Shown: positions 1 through 11,964, counted from the first letter of the stretch. The stretch: DNA of 64,000 bases from Sipunculus nudus (GCA_026874595.1 CM049307.1:21305079-21369078), one strand, 5' to 3'. Notes: a model not told the origin generated them from the letters alone. Program-made: numbers and translations.

Positions 1-162
1 GGTAAATACGGAAAAATCACTAAAAATTATATGTATATTAAAAATTATTTATTCTCATATCACCTATGTCACTGCGGAGATAATAACCTTTAAAATGATG
101 TATGGTACAGTATTCTTCAAAACGCGGTTTTAGAGAACATTGCGAAGAAACGTGAACCGATT

Positions 163-389
163 CCTTTTATAAGTATTAGAAGATAGAAATGGGTTTTAAG
201 CCAACGAATTAGTTACTTTCGTCGCCAACAGATGGCAGCACTCACGAACGTACGTCTTGGTACCCCGACAACTGTACCTTTTATAAGTATTAGAAGATAG
301 AAATGGGTTTTAAGCCAACGAATTAGTTACTTTCGTCGCCAACAGATGGCAGCACTCACGAACGTACGTCCTGGTACCCCGACAACTGT
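163..389. repeat. 114-bp tandem duplication
   Basis: Two head-to-tail copies of a 113-114 bp unit (about 163-275 and 277-389) differ at about one position (C/T near 257/371). The near identity points to a recent duplication or an assembly artefact. No reading frame is involved. Confidence 0.9.
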
Positions 390-770
390 TCGTTGCTGAC
401 TCCGTGACGTCAGTCGAGGCATTGGATTACGTTTCACTTTACATGTTAAGGTACATGTTTAATGGCTTGGCAGGGTCAGAATACCAAACTCGTCAGTCTG
501 ATATACGTTTATATCGTTTTGATGTCATACACAAGGGTAAACACACTTTCAATTCTTTTTTTTTGTCACTCGCTCACACATAACACACACATTGCAAATC
601 GGGTTAGGCCTAACCTTGCATTTAAAACATTACAGCGAATTTTCAAGGCCCTTCGAAAGAACCTTGCTATTTACACAAGCTCTCATGTCGCGTTCTTTCA
701 TCTGTTTCACAGCATCAGTATACATGTCAGATACGTACAAGAGTAGCTACATCGAAATACAATGAAATAA
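390..770. repeat. Diverged copy of the 5.2-6.0 kb repeat
   Basis: Starting with GCTGACTCCGTGACG, this stretch resembles the units of the ~310-bp array at 5156-5990: a CAGTCGAG block, GGATTACGTT, GAATACCAAACT, CAGTCTGATAT and a GATGTCA-CACACAAG block come in the same order. It contains a 94-codon open frame at 462-746 with no recognisable domain and no splice context, which I take as chance. Confidence 0.6.
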
Positions 771-1189
771 CCATGTGCTGCCTAGGTTAATTATAAACAT
801 ATTTAGTTTGCATCGGTGAAACATAATAATTTTACTTACCTGATATGAATTTGCATTATTTAAAAAAAAAAGAATCAAAGAAGCAATTGCACTGCATATA
901 AAGGAAAACCTTTGTGCAAGAACGTTGCACTTTGTGTTCCGACAATATTATCTTTTATTATCAATTTGGCCACTCTAGAAAAATGGCTAAACAGAAACTT
1001 CTCCAATGAAAAATTTAGACTGCATGTTTATCTCCTTAAATTTACAAAATATAAAACTTTTATATAACCATGGCAGAGGTTAAGGGCAACATTTATAGAC
1101 GCCGTATTGGACTGAATATCTGAATATATAATATATAATACTAATATAAATTATTTATACATAGGATTACATAGTTTATTTAAAGCAGT
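771..1189. other. AT-rich 5' flank of the first family gene
   Basis: No gene seen. From about 840 onward the sequence is the left end of segmental-duplication unit A and aligns with about 7400-7720 (shared blocks include GGCTAAACAG, GACTGCATGTT and the 'AATATATAATACTAATATAAAT' type AT tract). Confidence 0.6.
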
Positions 1190-1214
1190 TATTTTAACAA
1201 ATGCATGTTTATAT

Positions 1215-1269
1215 TGTACTAGCAACCGCCCATTCCAAAACTGTTTTCATCATTAAATGATATTCAAGA
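1215..1269 (+). promoter_or_regulatory. Conserved promoter-proximal block, copy A
   Basis: A block matching ACCGCCCATTC-AAAACTG-TTTT lies 20-55 bases before the start codon at 1270. Versions of it precede exon 1 or its relics at 5056-5090, 7733-7765 and 18628-18660, each with a TTCGAA-like core. Its constant position suggests a core promoter or 5'UTR element; two of the copies (5090 and 18660) also have CATATAAAC just downstream, a possible TATA box. The role is inferred from conservation only. Confidence 0.45.
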
Positions 1270-2932
1270 ATGAAGATCTGCCTCAGAGGTAGTGTGTATT
1301 TTTACGTTCTTGCCTTGCTCGGCTTGAACATATGGGGAAATGATGCCAGTCAAGAAGAAAATACAGGTATGTTTGTAAACGTTTTCATCCATCCTATTCA
1401 TACTGTAAACAATTCTTTGTGTTCGGTTTGTATTTTTCTTTTGTATTTAAATTAATAAAATTCTTTGTTGGCATCTATATTACAACAAAGGAATTTACAA
1501 GACATACATAGATAAATTAAAGACAAGGCAAATTGTATTTGAAATATCGTACAGGGCGTGTTGCTATTGTCATTATAAGTCGTTATTTTTTTTCTAGGAA
1601 ATGCCAAAATGGAAATTTCAGATCGCATACGTGGGTTTGAAAAATATGTTGGCAGTAACCATCTGGAGGAACTGTTTGACGAGATGTATATGTCAGACTC
1701 TTTCATCATGCCGCCTGCTGAGCAGATGTGCAGGAGCAGGGGTAATGAGACATCTAAATGTTATCCTTTGAATATAATGATGAGGGGTTGCCATGATAAT
1801 TTTCTTTTAGAGAAAACATTTCAGTTTGTTATATTTCCATTTTATTTCCAATTTCAAAAGAAAAACGTTTTTCAAATAAAAGTGAAATGATATATAGAGG
1901 ACTGTACACAATAAAAATATGTTGTATATTTTGTATAAGGACATCACCATAGTAACTGATGGTAACCCCAGTAAACCTTCAAGTACCAATTCGGCATTAT
2001 AATCCTGAAAACAGTTACATGCATAGGATCTATATTTGACAAAAAATACAAAACAAAAGTCGTATCCGTGGTACAATTTATTGAATTTGGTAAAAATGAA
2101 TGCTGTTTTCCTTATCAGCGGGAAAAGACATATCCCACCTCGCCCTCCACGTTTTAAAATATAGTCCTGTAATAATAAACCCGAGAAATATTCAATTGAT
2201 TCAGTTTTTATCAGTGACATTAAACGCTCAAGCTGGAGCACAGCCCACGTTGTACTTACAATAAATTTATCCTTTCTTTCGGTTTGTGCAGGAATCATTC
2301 TAACTTTATACCACAATTACTTATCATATGCTTCACACTGTGCAATACCCCTGTTCACAAGACTATTGACACGCTACGGAAGTTATTTAAAAGACACAAG
2401 TGATGTGATTGAAGTACATGGAAATACGGCACTGCAGTTGTACCATTTTACGGAAGAAAACCTAGATACCGGTGTCACGACGTACGGCAAGTATGTCAGT
2501 CTATTTCAAGTTGTTAAAACTTAACAGGAAGAATGTGGACAACGTTTTGTGCATTAAAGCAGCTAAAAAAAGGCTCCATAAAGGGTTTATTAGCAGTTAT
2601 TACATAAATTTTAATCTTCTTTAGAATAACCTCTTTAATATATCAACTAGATCTTGCAATTTTCGTTTAATATCAATATAATTTGTCAACACGTAAGTCG
2701 GCATGGGATGGCCCAGTAATACCCCGACCACCAAGGAAACGTCTACTTTGAGATGTTCAAACGATGAGGATAATTTAAATAACATTATTGCTCACATATT
2801 TCTTCCATGAGTGCCTGTGGTACTAAGTGACTGTGACTAATCATGCAACCCTTTTATTTGCCTAGGGGCATGGCTATACTGTCGAAGAACCATCTCCAGA
2901 AGTGGATGTATACATACAGTCTGTGGAACTAA
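1270..2932 (+). CDS. Secreted NTF2-like (DUF4440/SnoaL-type) protein, four exons
   Basis: Exons 1270-1366, 1598-1741, 2292-2490 and 2866-2932 join in frame (phases 1,1,2) into 168 codons, with GT donors and AG acceptors throughout. Residues 1-27 form a signal peptide with a VYFYVLALLGLNIWG core. Exon 2 carries the family signature YMSDSFIMPPA (about 63-73), then a Cys in QMCRSRG. Exon 3 has VIEVHGNTALQLYHF, and the last exon ends W-M-Y-T-Y-S-L-W-N. This order matches the helix-loop and beta-sheet layout of NTF2-like DUF4440 domains; the biochemical role is unknown. Oddity: exon 3 is 45 nt longer than in the paralogs at 45082-45235 and 54667-54820, and its first part runs in a different frame relative to their VDR-x-H helix, so the N-terminal half of this exon may be new sequence. 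It is open, but decay in progress is possible. Confidence 0.65.
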
Positions 2933-3836
2933 TATCATGGCGGGGTCTTGAAATCAATGTGAAAATAAACACTCATAAACATATAAATCATTTGTGTATG
3001 TATTACCACGTACTCTCAGTTCTCACAGAAACATAGAGTTAATTTTATTTAGCACAACTACGAAAATCATTCATGCACTGAAGGCTACACGAACATGTAC
3101 AACTCCGTTATTGATTGATGGGACAACCATAACATTGATATTAAAGGTTTATTTCGGCCCTGACCGGAACTCATTTTATACAGATACATTTAGTTAATAT
3201 TGCAATTGAGACAATATCCTTCTTCATGGGAGGCTGCACCGAAACCGATCAAAGATTTTTTCTATAGGCGGGGGGGGGGGGGGGGGGGTAGGAAATTTGG
3301 CAAGTGAAGCTTCACTTCACTTCACTCAGCATCTCTGTAAATAGAAACATCAAATGTCTCATGAAAATATTACAAGGCCATACGTTCCGCTGCCCATGTC
3401 TCCTATTGTGAATTAAATAATGCCACTTGATCAGTCGGGGCATATCAGGCCGGTTCCTACGTACAAAAAAGGGTTTGTAGGCCCAATTCAGTGTAGGTCT
3501 TTGCCATGTCAAGGAATATTGAACAAAATCGCCTGCGTCGGTAAATAAAATGTGCAAGTTAAAGGCATATGTCGGATATATCACTCCTCACTCCTATAAA
3601 CAATTTAAGATTAAATACATGACGATACAATTTACACCAAAGTGTATCCATCAAGATTTTTTTGTTTTAACATTAACAGTACACAAGTACTTTTCCTTCT
3701 GTCTCTCCTTTAGCATGCCCGTTGCAGACATACATATACTGTGCAGGCAAATTTGTATTTAAACCATCATACTAAATCTTATATTCTCTTTTTAAAAGAG
3801 ATCTGAGTTTTGTCAATGGTTCTGGATAAATCTTTT
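2933..3836. other. Spacer between convergent genes
   Basis: No gene seen. It aligns with 9499-10415 in unit B. It contains a 19-base G run at 3270-3288 that unit B reduces to GGGGGGAGG, showing that the homopolymer expanded after the duplication. Confidence 0.6.
3270..3288. repeat. Poly-G tract (19 G)
   Basis: An uninterrupted run of G in an otherwise AT-rich spacer. The unit B counterpart near 9831 has only a short G-rich stretch. Confidence 0.95.
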
Positions 3837-4512
3837 TTAGGGCAGAAAAACATGACCACCATTTCCCCCGAGTATTATGTTGTTCCAGATACTGTATCTC
3901 ATCCGCCATTTATTCATCATTCCCCATATGACCAGACTCCTCGCGAAAAAATGATAAGGTAATTTAAATGTAGCAATACTGTTAATGATCTATAAATTTA
4001 TGTGTATGTATGTAAATATAAAGAGAGAGAAATAGAGAAAGAATGAGAGAGAATACGCCTGATCTAGATCTATGTATTTAAATCTAGAATAATGCTTTTA
4101 CTTTGTAGCCTAACTGAATTATATCCACTGGCATTCTGTCTCAAATGATAACCTGAAGTAAACACATTTACATTGGATCATAACACATCCATATAATTAT
4201 GAAAATAAATATCAAATAAACGAAATAGTGTATATGAACTAATCTAATTCTATCGTGTAAAATCTTTGTCCAGTGATAGCTCAATAGGGATGAAAAAGCT
4301 CAAGTCACATTTAAGTGAATTTGTGAAAATGTGAAAATGACGATACTACAATGTTTACTTGACTTGTGATGTGAGGGTTTGGTCGGATCCTATCTCATCC
4401 AGATGGTTTGTTTGAACGGCTGTCTCTGAATACATGTCGATCCGGTCGCTATGAATACGGATATCTCGGACTCCTGCCTCCATATATCTCTCGTGCAATC
4501 TGTCTACAGATT
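3837..4512 (-). pseudogene. NTF2-like gene fragment: exons 3 and 4 only
   Basis: Read on the minus strand, exon 3 (4512-4359, 154 nt) encodes ESVDRLHERYMEAGVRDIRI then HSDRIDMYSETAVQ and ends TSQV+K in phase 2. Exon 4 (3939-3837) encodes SLVIWGMMNKWRMRYSIWNN and runs on to a stop 10 residues later than in the paralogs. Both splice sites look usable (acceptor TTTCACAG, donor AA|GTAAAC). I found no exon 1 or 2 in 4513-7783. The unit B counterpart has them at 15572-16098, so the duplication broke between exons 2 and 3. Probably a 5'-truncated pseudogene; it could only be expressed from a distant upstream exon. Confidence 0.75.
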
Positions 4513-5019
4513 CTGTGAAACCAAAAGCTTTGAATGCCACTCGTTATTAATATTGTTATTTTGTTTACTGTATGCGGTATATGTGGCCAGAGGCTCAAGC
4601 TTATTATCCCTGCATTCAGAGAATACACATGTAAGAAAAAAAATCCTTAGTACAACTGTGAAAATATTATACAGATATCTTGAACTCATCTTGGCATATG
4701 TTGTTGAGAGACTATTTGCTGCTAGGTAACAGTACATTCTTTTGTGATAGGGTACAGAATTTATATAGACATTACTGTTATCAACAGGAAAATGTTAATG
4801 CAGCAAATGTATACATTGGGTCCACTAATAATTATCTGTTATTCATTATAGCATTTTTTACAAAAAGTAAATTCTTCAAGGAGATATATAGACTGCAAGT
4901 TTGTATCCTTCATGAATGACATGTAAGAATTACTGGGTAACCAAGGTAGAGATTTCATGTACCAAATTGGACTGATTATGTTAATATAATACATTTGTAC
5001 AAATTGTTACCTGTTTTAT
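4513..5019. other. Decayed intron/flank sequence
   Basis: No gene seen. The end (about 4840-5019) is a copy of the 5' flank that also occurs at 18410-18600, leading into the relic exon at 5116. Confidence 0.5.
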
Positions 5020-5155
5020 GTGTCTGCTCTATTTTCACACACCCATCATTATTCAACCAGCCACCGATTATTCGAAAACTGTTTTAATCATATAAACAGC
5101 AGCTAAGATTCATGAATGAACCAGGGTAACTTTGTACTTTTACGTTCTGGGATCA
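5020..5155 (+). pseudogene. Relic promoter plus exon 1 of the NTF2-like gene
   Basis: The conserved CCAGCCACCGATTATTCGAA block (about 5057) is followed by an ATG at 5116 whose frame still shows the FVLLRSG equivalent of the signal-peptide exon at 1270. The copy stops at about 5155, where the ~310-bp tandem repeat begins. There is no donor and no exon 2 nearby. It shows that the 5' end of the gene was copied on its own, or truncated by the repeat. Confidence 0.6.
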
Positions 5156-5990
5156 GCCATGTGAATGTACGCAAATACAAATGCCGCTGACTCCCTGACG
5201 GCAATCATGCCATTGAATTACGTTCAGGAATAAGTATAATGACCTGGCAGGCATATAGAATACCAAACTGTTGAATCTGATATGTATTGTTTTGATGTCA
5301 CACACAAGTATACACATCCTTTTGATGCTCTTTTGTCACTGGCACACATGTAACACATATTCAGGTATATTTTAGTCGCCATCTGATTGCATCACTTATA
5401 TTTTAGTCGCCGTCAGATTTCGGCACTTAAACGAATGAACGGCGTGAAACACACAGACAACATCTGTCAGGCATGTTAATGCACGCCAATACCAACGCTG
5501 CTGACTCCATGGCGGCAGTCGAGCTTGGATTACGTTCAGGAATAAATATAATTACTTTGCAAGCATTTAGAATACCAAACTGTTCAGTCTGATATGTATT
5601 GTTTAGATGTCAGACACAAGCAACACATCCTTTCGATGCTCTTTTGTCACTCGCACACATTTAACACATATTCAGGTATATTTTAGTCGCCATCTTATTG
5701 CAGCACATATTTAAGTAGCCATCAGATTGCGGCACTTACACGAATGTACGGCGTGAAACACACAGACAACATCTGTCAGGCATGTTAATTTTATTCCAAT
5801 ACAAACGCTGCTGACTCCGTGACGGCAGTCGAGTCGTTGGATTACGTACAGGAATAAGTATAATGATCTGGCAGGAATACAGAATACCAAACTGTTCAGT
5901 CTGATATGTATTGTTTTGATGTCACACACGTATACACATCCTTTCGAAGTCATTTTGCCACTCGCGCACATGCAACATACATACATTGCA
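5156..5990. repeat. Tandem repeat, about 310-bp unit, nearly three copies
   Basis: The block GCTGACTCC-TG-CGGCA-TC recurs near 5182, 5494 and 5804, giving a spacing of about 310 bp. Each unit carries GGATTACGT-CAGGAATAA, GAATACCAAACTGTT, TCTGATATGTATTGTTT and CTTTTGTCACT-GCACACAT, and ends in TTTTAGTCGCCATC-GATTGC. A diverged single unit lies at 390-770. It looks like a dispersed element with local amplification. No open frame is conserved among the units. Confidence 0.8.
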
Positions 5991-7400
5991 AAAAAAAATT
6001 GCATTTAAAACATTAAAGTGAATTTACAAGGCCATTTGAAAGAGAAGTATCTTAATAATCACTCTAGACATTGATCATAAGGTTGATGTATCCTGTGGAT
6101 ACAGATATCATTTACGGACTCTCGACGTGAATGTGTGGCCCGTTGAATAATCGTCATTACTTGAGATCCGTGTCCATCTACTCTTATCGCGTCAAAACGT
6201 GCGACTAACGTAAGAGAGAACTGGCGTAATCAGTGTTACAGATGACGCAGTTGTCGGACAGTCTAAATAATCACATGGAGATCTCAGTTACAACTGTCGT
6301 CGCACGTATTTCTCACTCATTTATAATGGCGCAAATATCTAATGGCTTGAAATTAACATGTGCCCATATATCCGGTTCGAATTCACTTATCAAAAGCTAT
6401 CCTGTCACAACATTAATACATACGTGTCATATACGTACCAAATTGGCTACATGGAACCCGTTTATAATATATATACCATGTGTTGTCCGGTGTTAATTAT
6501 GAATGTAATGAATTTGTATCCCTTGAACAGTTTTTCCACTCAACATTATGTGTAAGAGTTTAATTGTGAACTGCATGGTTTATAATTAATTAACCATGTG
6601 TTGCCCCGTGTAAATTATGAATGTATTGAATTTGTATCCATCGGACATAGTTTTTTTCCACTCAACATTGTATGTAAGAGTTTAACTGTTAACTGCATGT
6701 ACGTGTGTATGGAAATATCACACTTCTAAGAATAATATACGATTCTTTTCCTGTAACAAAATCAACAGATTTCGAAAGTGTGTTGCCAGGCATATCAGCA
6801 ACAGTTGAGTACGTTTTAGGGTTTATGCCAGTTGTTATATTTGAACAATAGCGTAATCATGTAAATAATCATAGATTAAAGAGGATAAATCTAGTTTGAT
6901 TAAAGATTTACTAACATACGAAGCTGTCACGAGAGACTTTAGATCGACGAAATAATGCCTTCGCCAAACCTCTTTTGGCCCTAGGTGCTCAACTGGCCAA
7001 ATAATCCACGGATGTGAATTGTCTGTGCGTTATGTTGTTACTACACACAGCAACGCCTTGGGATCAGCTGCGTCAAGGCTCATAAGATGCACTTGAAAAC
7101 AACGATGCTGTTGAAAATGACGCCGTACCATTCCGAAGCAACTTATCCTGTTGCCACATAAATTATGAAAATAGCATTCAGGTTGAAATCTTATGACTAA
7201 CATTTCAGATACAAGGTTTACTAGAGGATATGAAGTAAATAAGATGAACAAAAATGCACGTGATGATTTTTATGCATCTAGATAATTCTTCTTTAAGTTG
7301 ATAAATGTTTTATCATTTATGGTAATATTTAAAAACAGATCAAAGATTAATTGCTGCATCTACGTCTTATATGAAATCGTATTATTTTAAACCAGAATCA
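5991..7400. other. Gene-free AT-rich stretch
   Basis: No gene seen. Two related AACCATGTGTTG-CC-GT blocks lie near 6472 and 6592 with shared downstream sequence (TTTTTCCACTCAACATT), a local duplication of about 120 bp. The block CCTGTAACA...GTGTTGC-AGG-CATATCAGCAACAGTT (6751-6806) recurs at 17028-17078. Confidence 0.6.
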
Positions 7401-7724
7401 ACAAAGTAGAAATTGTAATGCATTAAAGAAATATCGAATATTTTTAATCTAGAAAAACATTTATGCAGCAACTGTGTACTTTGTGTCCAGGCAGAATTAT
7501 CTTTTATCCATTTAGCAAATCTAGAAAAATGGCTAAACAGTAACTTTGGACTGCATGTTAATTTCTTTTAATTTACAAAACAATTAAGATTTCTAGATAA
7601 CCAAGGTAGAGGTTAACGGCAACATTTATAAATACTGTAGTGGACTTAATATATGAATATAATATATAATACTAATATAAATCATTTGTACAAAGCAGTT
7701 ATTTTAACATATATATTGCTAATC

Positions 7725-7783
7725 TTTATTTACCAGCCACCGCCCATTCGAAAACTGGTTTTAGCTTTAAATGATATTCAAGA
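7725..7783 (+). promoter_or_regulatory. Conserved promoter-proximal block, copy B
   Basis: CCAGCCACCGCCCATTCGAA then AACTGGTTTTAG sits about 20-50 bases before the ATG at 7784, the same position as in the copy at 1215-1269. It is the least decayed version of the element. Confidence 0.45.
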
Positions 7784-9498
7784 ATGAGGTTCTGCTCCAG
7801 AGGTAGTGTGTCTTTTTACGTTCTTGCTCTGCTCGGCTCGAACATTTGGGGAAATGATGCCAACCAAGAAAATATAGGTATATTTGTTAAACGTATACAT
7901 TCATCTTATTCATTTTATTTACAATTCTTTGCTTGTTTTAAAGTAGGCGATGAAAATTAATTAAATAAGTTATCTGCTTTTTGTTGGCGCTTTTATCACT
8001 GCAAAGGCATTCACAAGACAGACATTTAAATAAAACGCAAATTGTACTTGAAATATTTTACAGCGCGTGTTGAAATTGTCATTAAAGTTTTTATTTTTTT
8101 TTTCTCCCGAGAAAATGCCAAAATGGAAATTTTGGTTGACATGCATGAGTTTGAAAAATATATTCGCAATGACGAACTCTTTGGCGAGTTATTTACGCCG
8201 GATTCCTGCATCATGCCGCCTGGTGAGATGATGTGCAGAAACAAGGGTAATGAGATATTTCAATCTTATCCTTTGAATTTAATGATCAGGGGTTGCCTTG
8301 ATAGTTTTCTTCATGTGAAGGGAAATCTTTTCAGTTTTTTATATTTGCATTTTAATTTCCAATTTTAAAAGAAAAACGTATTTCCGAATAAAAAGGCACC
8401 ATGCTATATTTAGGTTATAAAGATTATGTATATTTTTAATACTGACATGTTCATAGTAACTGCTGGTCATCCCCGATGAACCTTTAAATACAAATTCGGA
8501 ATTATAACCCTGAAATCCGTTACATTAGATTTATATATGAAAAATACAAAATCGTTTCAGTGTTATAGCTGAATGAACATATGGTATAAATAAATGCTGC
8601 TTTCCTGCTAATTGGGTACGGGCAAATCGCTCCTCGCCCTCCATGTAAAATACAGTCCTCTGATAATAAAATCTGAGAATGAATCAGTTGTTTCAAGTTT
8701 AATCAATGACCCTAAACGCTCAAGCGGAAACACAGTCCCGTTTGTTCAAACGATAAATTTTACCCTCTCGGTTTGTGCAGAAATTATTCGACATTAAAAT
8801 CACAATTACTCACCACATGCTTCAGACTGTGTAATACCCCTCTTCAAGTGAATGGTGACACGCTACGGAAGTAATTTAAAGGACACAAGTGATGTAATTG
8901 AAGTACATGGGAATACGGCTCTGCAGTTGTACCATTTTGCCGAAGAAAACCTAGATACCGGTGTCACGACGTACGGCAAGTATGTCAGTCTATTTCAAGT
9001 TGTTAAAACTTAACAGGAAGAATGTGAATAAATAAATGGACAACGCATAGGGTATTTAAGCAGCTACAAAAAGCGTCATAAAGAGTTTATAAGCAGTTAT
9101 AACACAGATTCTAAACTTTATTAGTAACAATTTGTTTAATTTATCAACTTTTTTTCGCATTTTTTTTGTTAAATATTACTTTAAGGTTTCTACACGTAAG
9201 TCGGCATGGTAATGGCAAAGTCATACCCCGACTACCAAGAAAACGTCTATTTTGAGATGTTCAAACGATGACGATACTTGAAATTACATGATTGCTTGCA
9301 ATTTCTTTAACCGTTTCACGATATACATGCATGTAAGGGACAAGGCCCATTCGTCAGGATATAGAATTTACGTATAAGTGCTTGTGGTACTAAGTGACTT
9401 TGACTTATTATGCAACCCTTTTTTTACCTAGGGGCATAGTTATACTATCTAAGAACCATCTCCATAAGTGGATGTGTACATACAGTCTGTGGAACTAA
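7784..9498 (+). pseudogene. NTF2-like gene copy with stops in exon 3
   Basis: Unit B counterpart of the gene at 1270. Exon 1 (7784-7877) encodes a signal peptide with a VSFYVLALLGSNIWG core. Exon 2 (8112-8246) keeps the frame and the motif CIMPPGEMMCRNKG. Exon 3 (8781-8979, same 199-nt length) has an in-frame TAA six codons in, and a later TGA in LFK*MVTRYG. Exon 4 (9432-9498) is intact and ends W-M-C-T-Y-S-L-W-N. Donor and acceptor dinucleotides are all present, so the loss is recent and limited to exon 3. A splice choice that avoids the first part of exon 3 would still have to start after the TGA. Confidence 0.8.
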
Positions 9499-10415
9499 TA
9501 TCATGGCGGGGTCTTGAAACCAATGTCAAAATAAACAGTCATAAGCATATGAATCAATTGTGTATGTATTACTATTTTTCACAGTAACATAGAGTTAATA
9601 TTGTAATATCCCAACTTCATAAATCAATCTGCATTGAAGGCCGCACTAACAAGTACAACTCCGTCATCGATTGATGGGAAAACCATAACCATGAAAATAA
9701 AGGTTCATTTCGGCCCTGCCCGGAACTCAGTTTATACAGATACATTTAGTTAATATTGCAATTAAAACAATATCCTGCTTCATGGGTGGCTGCAACGAAA
9801 CAGTGGCCGATCAAAGATTTTTCTGTAGGCGGGGGGAGGCACAAGGACAAGTCAAAGCTTTACCTTCATTTCACTCAGTATTTCTGTAAATAAAAACATC
9901 AAATGTCTCATGAAAATATTACAAGACCATATGTTCCGCTGCCCATGTCTCCAATTGTGACCGTAAATAATGCCACTTGATCAGCCGCGGCATATTAGGC
10001 CGGTTTCTAGGTACAAAAAGGGTTTGTTGGCCCAAATCAGGGCAGGTCTTTGCCATGTCAAAGAAAATTGAACAAAATCGCCTGCGTCGGTAAATAAAAT
10101 GTGCAGGTTAAAGGCATATGTCGGATATATCGCTCCTCACTCCTATAGACAATAAATGATTAAATACATGACAAAACAATTTACACAAAAGTGTATCCAT
10201 CAAGATTTTGGTTTAACATTAGCAATACACAAGTACTTTTCCTTCCGTCTTTCCTTAAGCATGCCCGTAGTAGACATTCACATAATGAGCAAGCAAATTG
10301 GTATTTACCATCAGACTGAATCTTATATTTTTTTAAAGAGATCCAGGTTTTGTCATTGGTTTCGGAAAAAATCTTATTTAGGGCAGAAAAACATGACAAC
10401 CATTTTCCCCGAGTT
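9499..10415. other. Spacer between convergent loci, unit B
   Basis: No gene seen; aligns with 2933-3836. The block with TACAGTCTGTGGAACTAATA at its start is the 3' end of the upstream locus. Confidence 0.55.
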
Positions 10416-10473
10416 TCATCTTATGTTGTTCCAGATAGTGTATCTTATCCTCCATTTATCAATCATCCCCCAT

Positions 10474-11964
10474 ATGACCAGCATACATGGGGTAATAGTA
10501 ATAAGTAATTGTAATAGTAATAGACTATTACAGTTTTTTCCATGTAATAGTAATAGTAATAGTAATAGTAATAGACTAAAAAATTTGAGCTGTAATAGTA
10601 ATAGTAATAGAAACAGAAGGCAAAGTAATAGAGTAATACATATTACTTTCTATTACTTCCTGTAACCCCTTTATTATGAAGCATATCAGCAGATAATGCT
10701 GAACAGACTCACTTCTTGTCCAGTGTTTTCCCAGGATGTGCCTATTGTTGAGGCAAATATGGGCCTGCTGCCACATTGCTGGTAACCACTTGTGCTAATT
10801 ACATAAGAGTACTGGACAGAGCAGGTCACAGCCAAATAAGTTACCTGGCACAATAAGAATTTGATTACTAAACCATGGTTAAACAGAGGCTTGTTTGATG
10901 TTAAGAAACAGGTAAATAGTGTATTATTATTGTGACATGTACATCTTATCTCACATCCATCAATCCAAATGCACATTCTGAAATGTACCTAGATGTGGTT
11001 TCACCAGCCAGTTTGCATTTTAATAATACAGATTGCAATAACACACATTCAAGAAATTATTATATGGAACCAGATACAGTGCAGATCTAGAATGTTCATT
11101 TTAAGCTCATGGTGTTTTCACTACCTATAAAGTATTGAAGCCTACAATTCTATAAACACATACCAGTATGACAATCATTTGGATAAATTGATACTACAGG
11201 CACATCTAGTAAATTTATATACATATTCTTTTAAAACTGTTATTTTAATATTTGTCTGTTGTTTCATAGTACCAATTTTGCTGAACTTCATTCAGTATCT
11301 AAATTTATGTTAATTCATATTTTAAAAATTAAATGAACCTTTTTTCTTGAAATTAATTTATTTGACTACAAGGAAGAAGATTAAATCTAAACAGAAGTAT
11401 GTACTATAAAATAAATTTATGTGGAATATCTATAAAAAAATGTGCAGGGATCCATATAATTATAAATCAATATTTTATATATGCCAGGGCCTTTACATGG
11501 GTTGCCTTCAAATTAAATGTATTCTAAAGTTCATACAATTATCTTATAATTTCTACTTGAAACCCCCCAACAATGATCATTGAGTTTTCAAAATATAAAA
11601 GAACAGAATTAAAGAAGCTGAAATAATTAAGATCTCCAGTATCATTAGGTTTTCTGTAAATGACAGACACAGTATAAGAAAATTGTATAGGTAACTGGAT
11701 GATTTAGGTGCATGTAATATTATTTAAACATGTGATTGTAGTGCTAGTCCATCCCACTCTTGGCTGCGCAAGGTCTAGAATCCTCCCATCAGTTTAAGTA
11801 ATAGTTATAGTAATAGTAATGGTAATAGATACTCCAGTGATAGTAATAGTAATAGTAATAGAAGATAAAATATGGTAATAGTAAGAGTAATAGTAATATC
11901 AGAAATTGAAAGTAATAGTAATAGTAATAGAACAACTGTAATAGACCCCATGTCTGATGACCAG
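10474..11964. mobile_element. Non-autonomous hAT-type element with TAATAG subterminal repeats
   Basis: The element spans 10482-11956 and is flanked by a perfect 8-bp target duplication ATGACCAG (10474-10481 and 11957-11964). Terminal inverted repeats are CATACATGGGGT and CAGACATGGGGT (11 of 12). Both ends carry many GTAATAGTAATAG repeats (about 10493-10650 and 11800-11945), typical of hAT subterminal transposase-binding arrays. The interior has no transposase frame, so it is non-autonomous. The empty site is preserved in unit A (about 3927-3934), which proves insertion after the segmental duplication. It interrupts exon 4 of the - strand family gene. Confidence 0.9.

Larger units (their letters stand above)
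840..4930. repeat. Segmental duplication, unit A
   Basis: About 4.1 kb that recurs in the same orientation at about 7400-12900 (unit B). Each unit holds a + strand NTF2-like gene followed by exons 4 and 3 of a convergent - strand family gene. Exon lengths agree between the units (exon 3 of the + gene is 199 nt in both, exon 4 is 67 nt in both). Unit B is longer because of a transposon at 10482-11956. The duplicated block stops between exons 3 and 2 of the - strand gene, so unit A carries only its 3' half. Confidence 0.85.

Noticed and set aside
1807-2316. 169-codon minus-strand frame
   Set aside because: Lies over intron 2 and the start of exon 3 of the + strand gene and is not kept in unit B.
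5156-5990. CRISPR-like array
   Set aside because: Units of about 310 bp with no short repeats and spacers; this is eukaryotic tandem DNA.
10156-10665. 169-codon open frame
   Set aside because: Crosses the border of the hAT-type insertion and ends in its Asn-Ser hexamer repeats, so it is a chance fusion.
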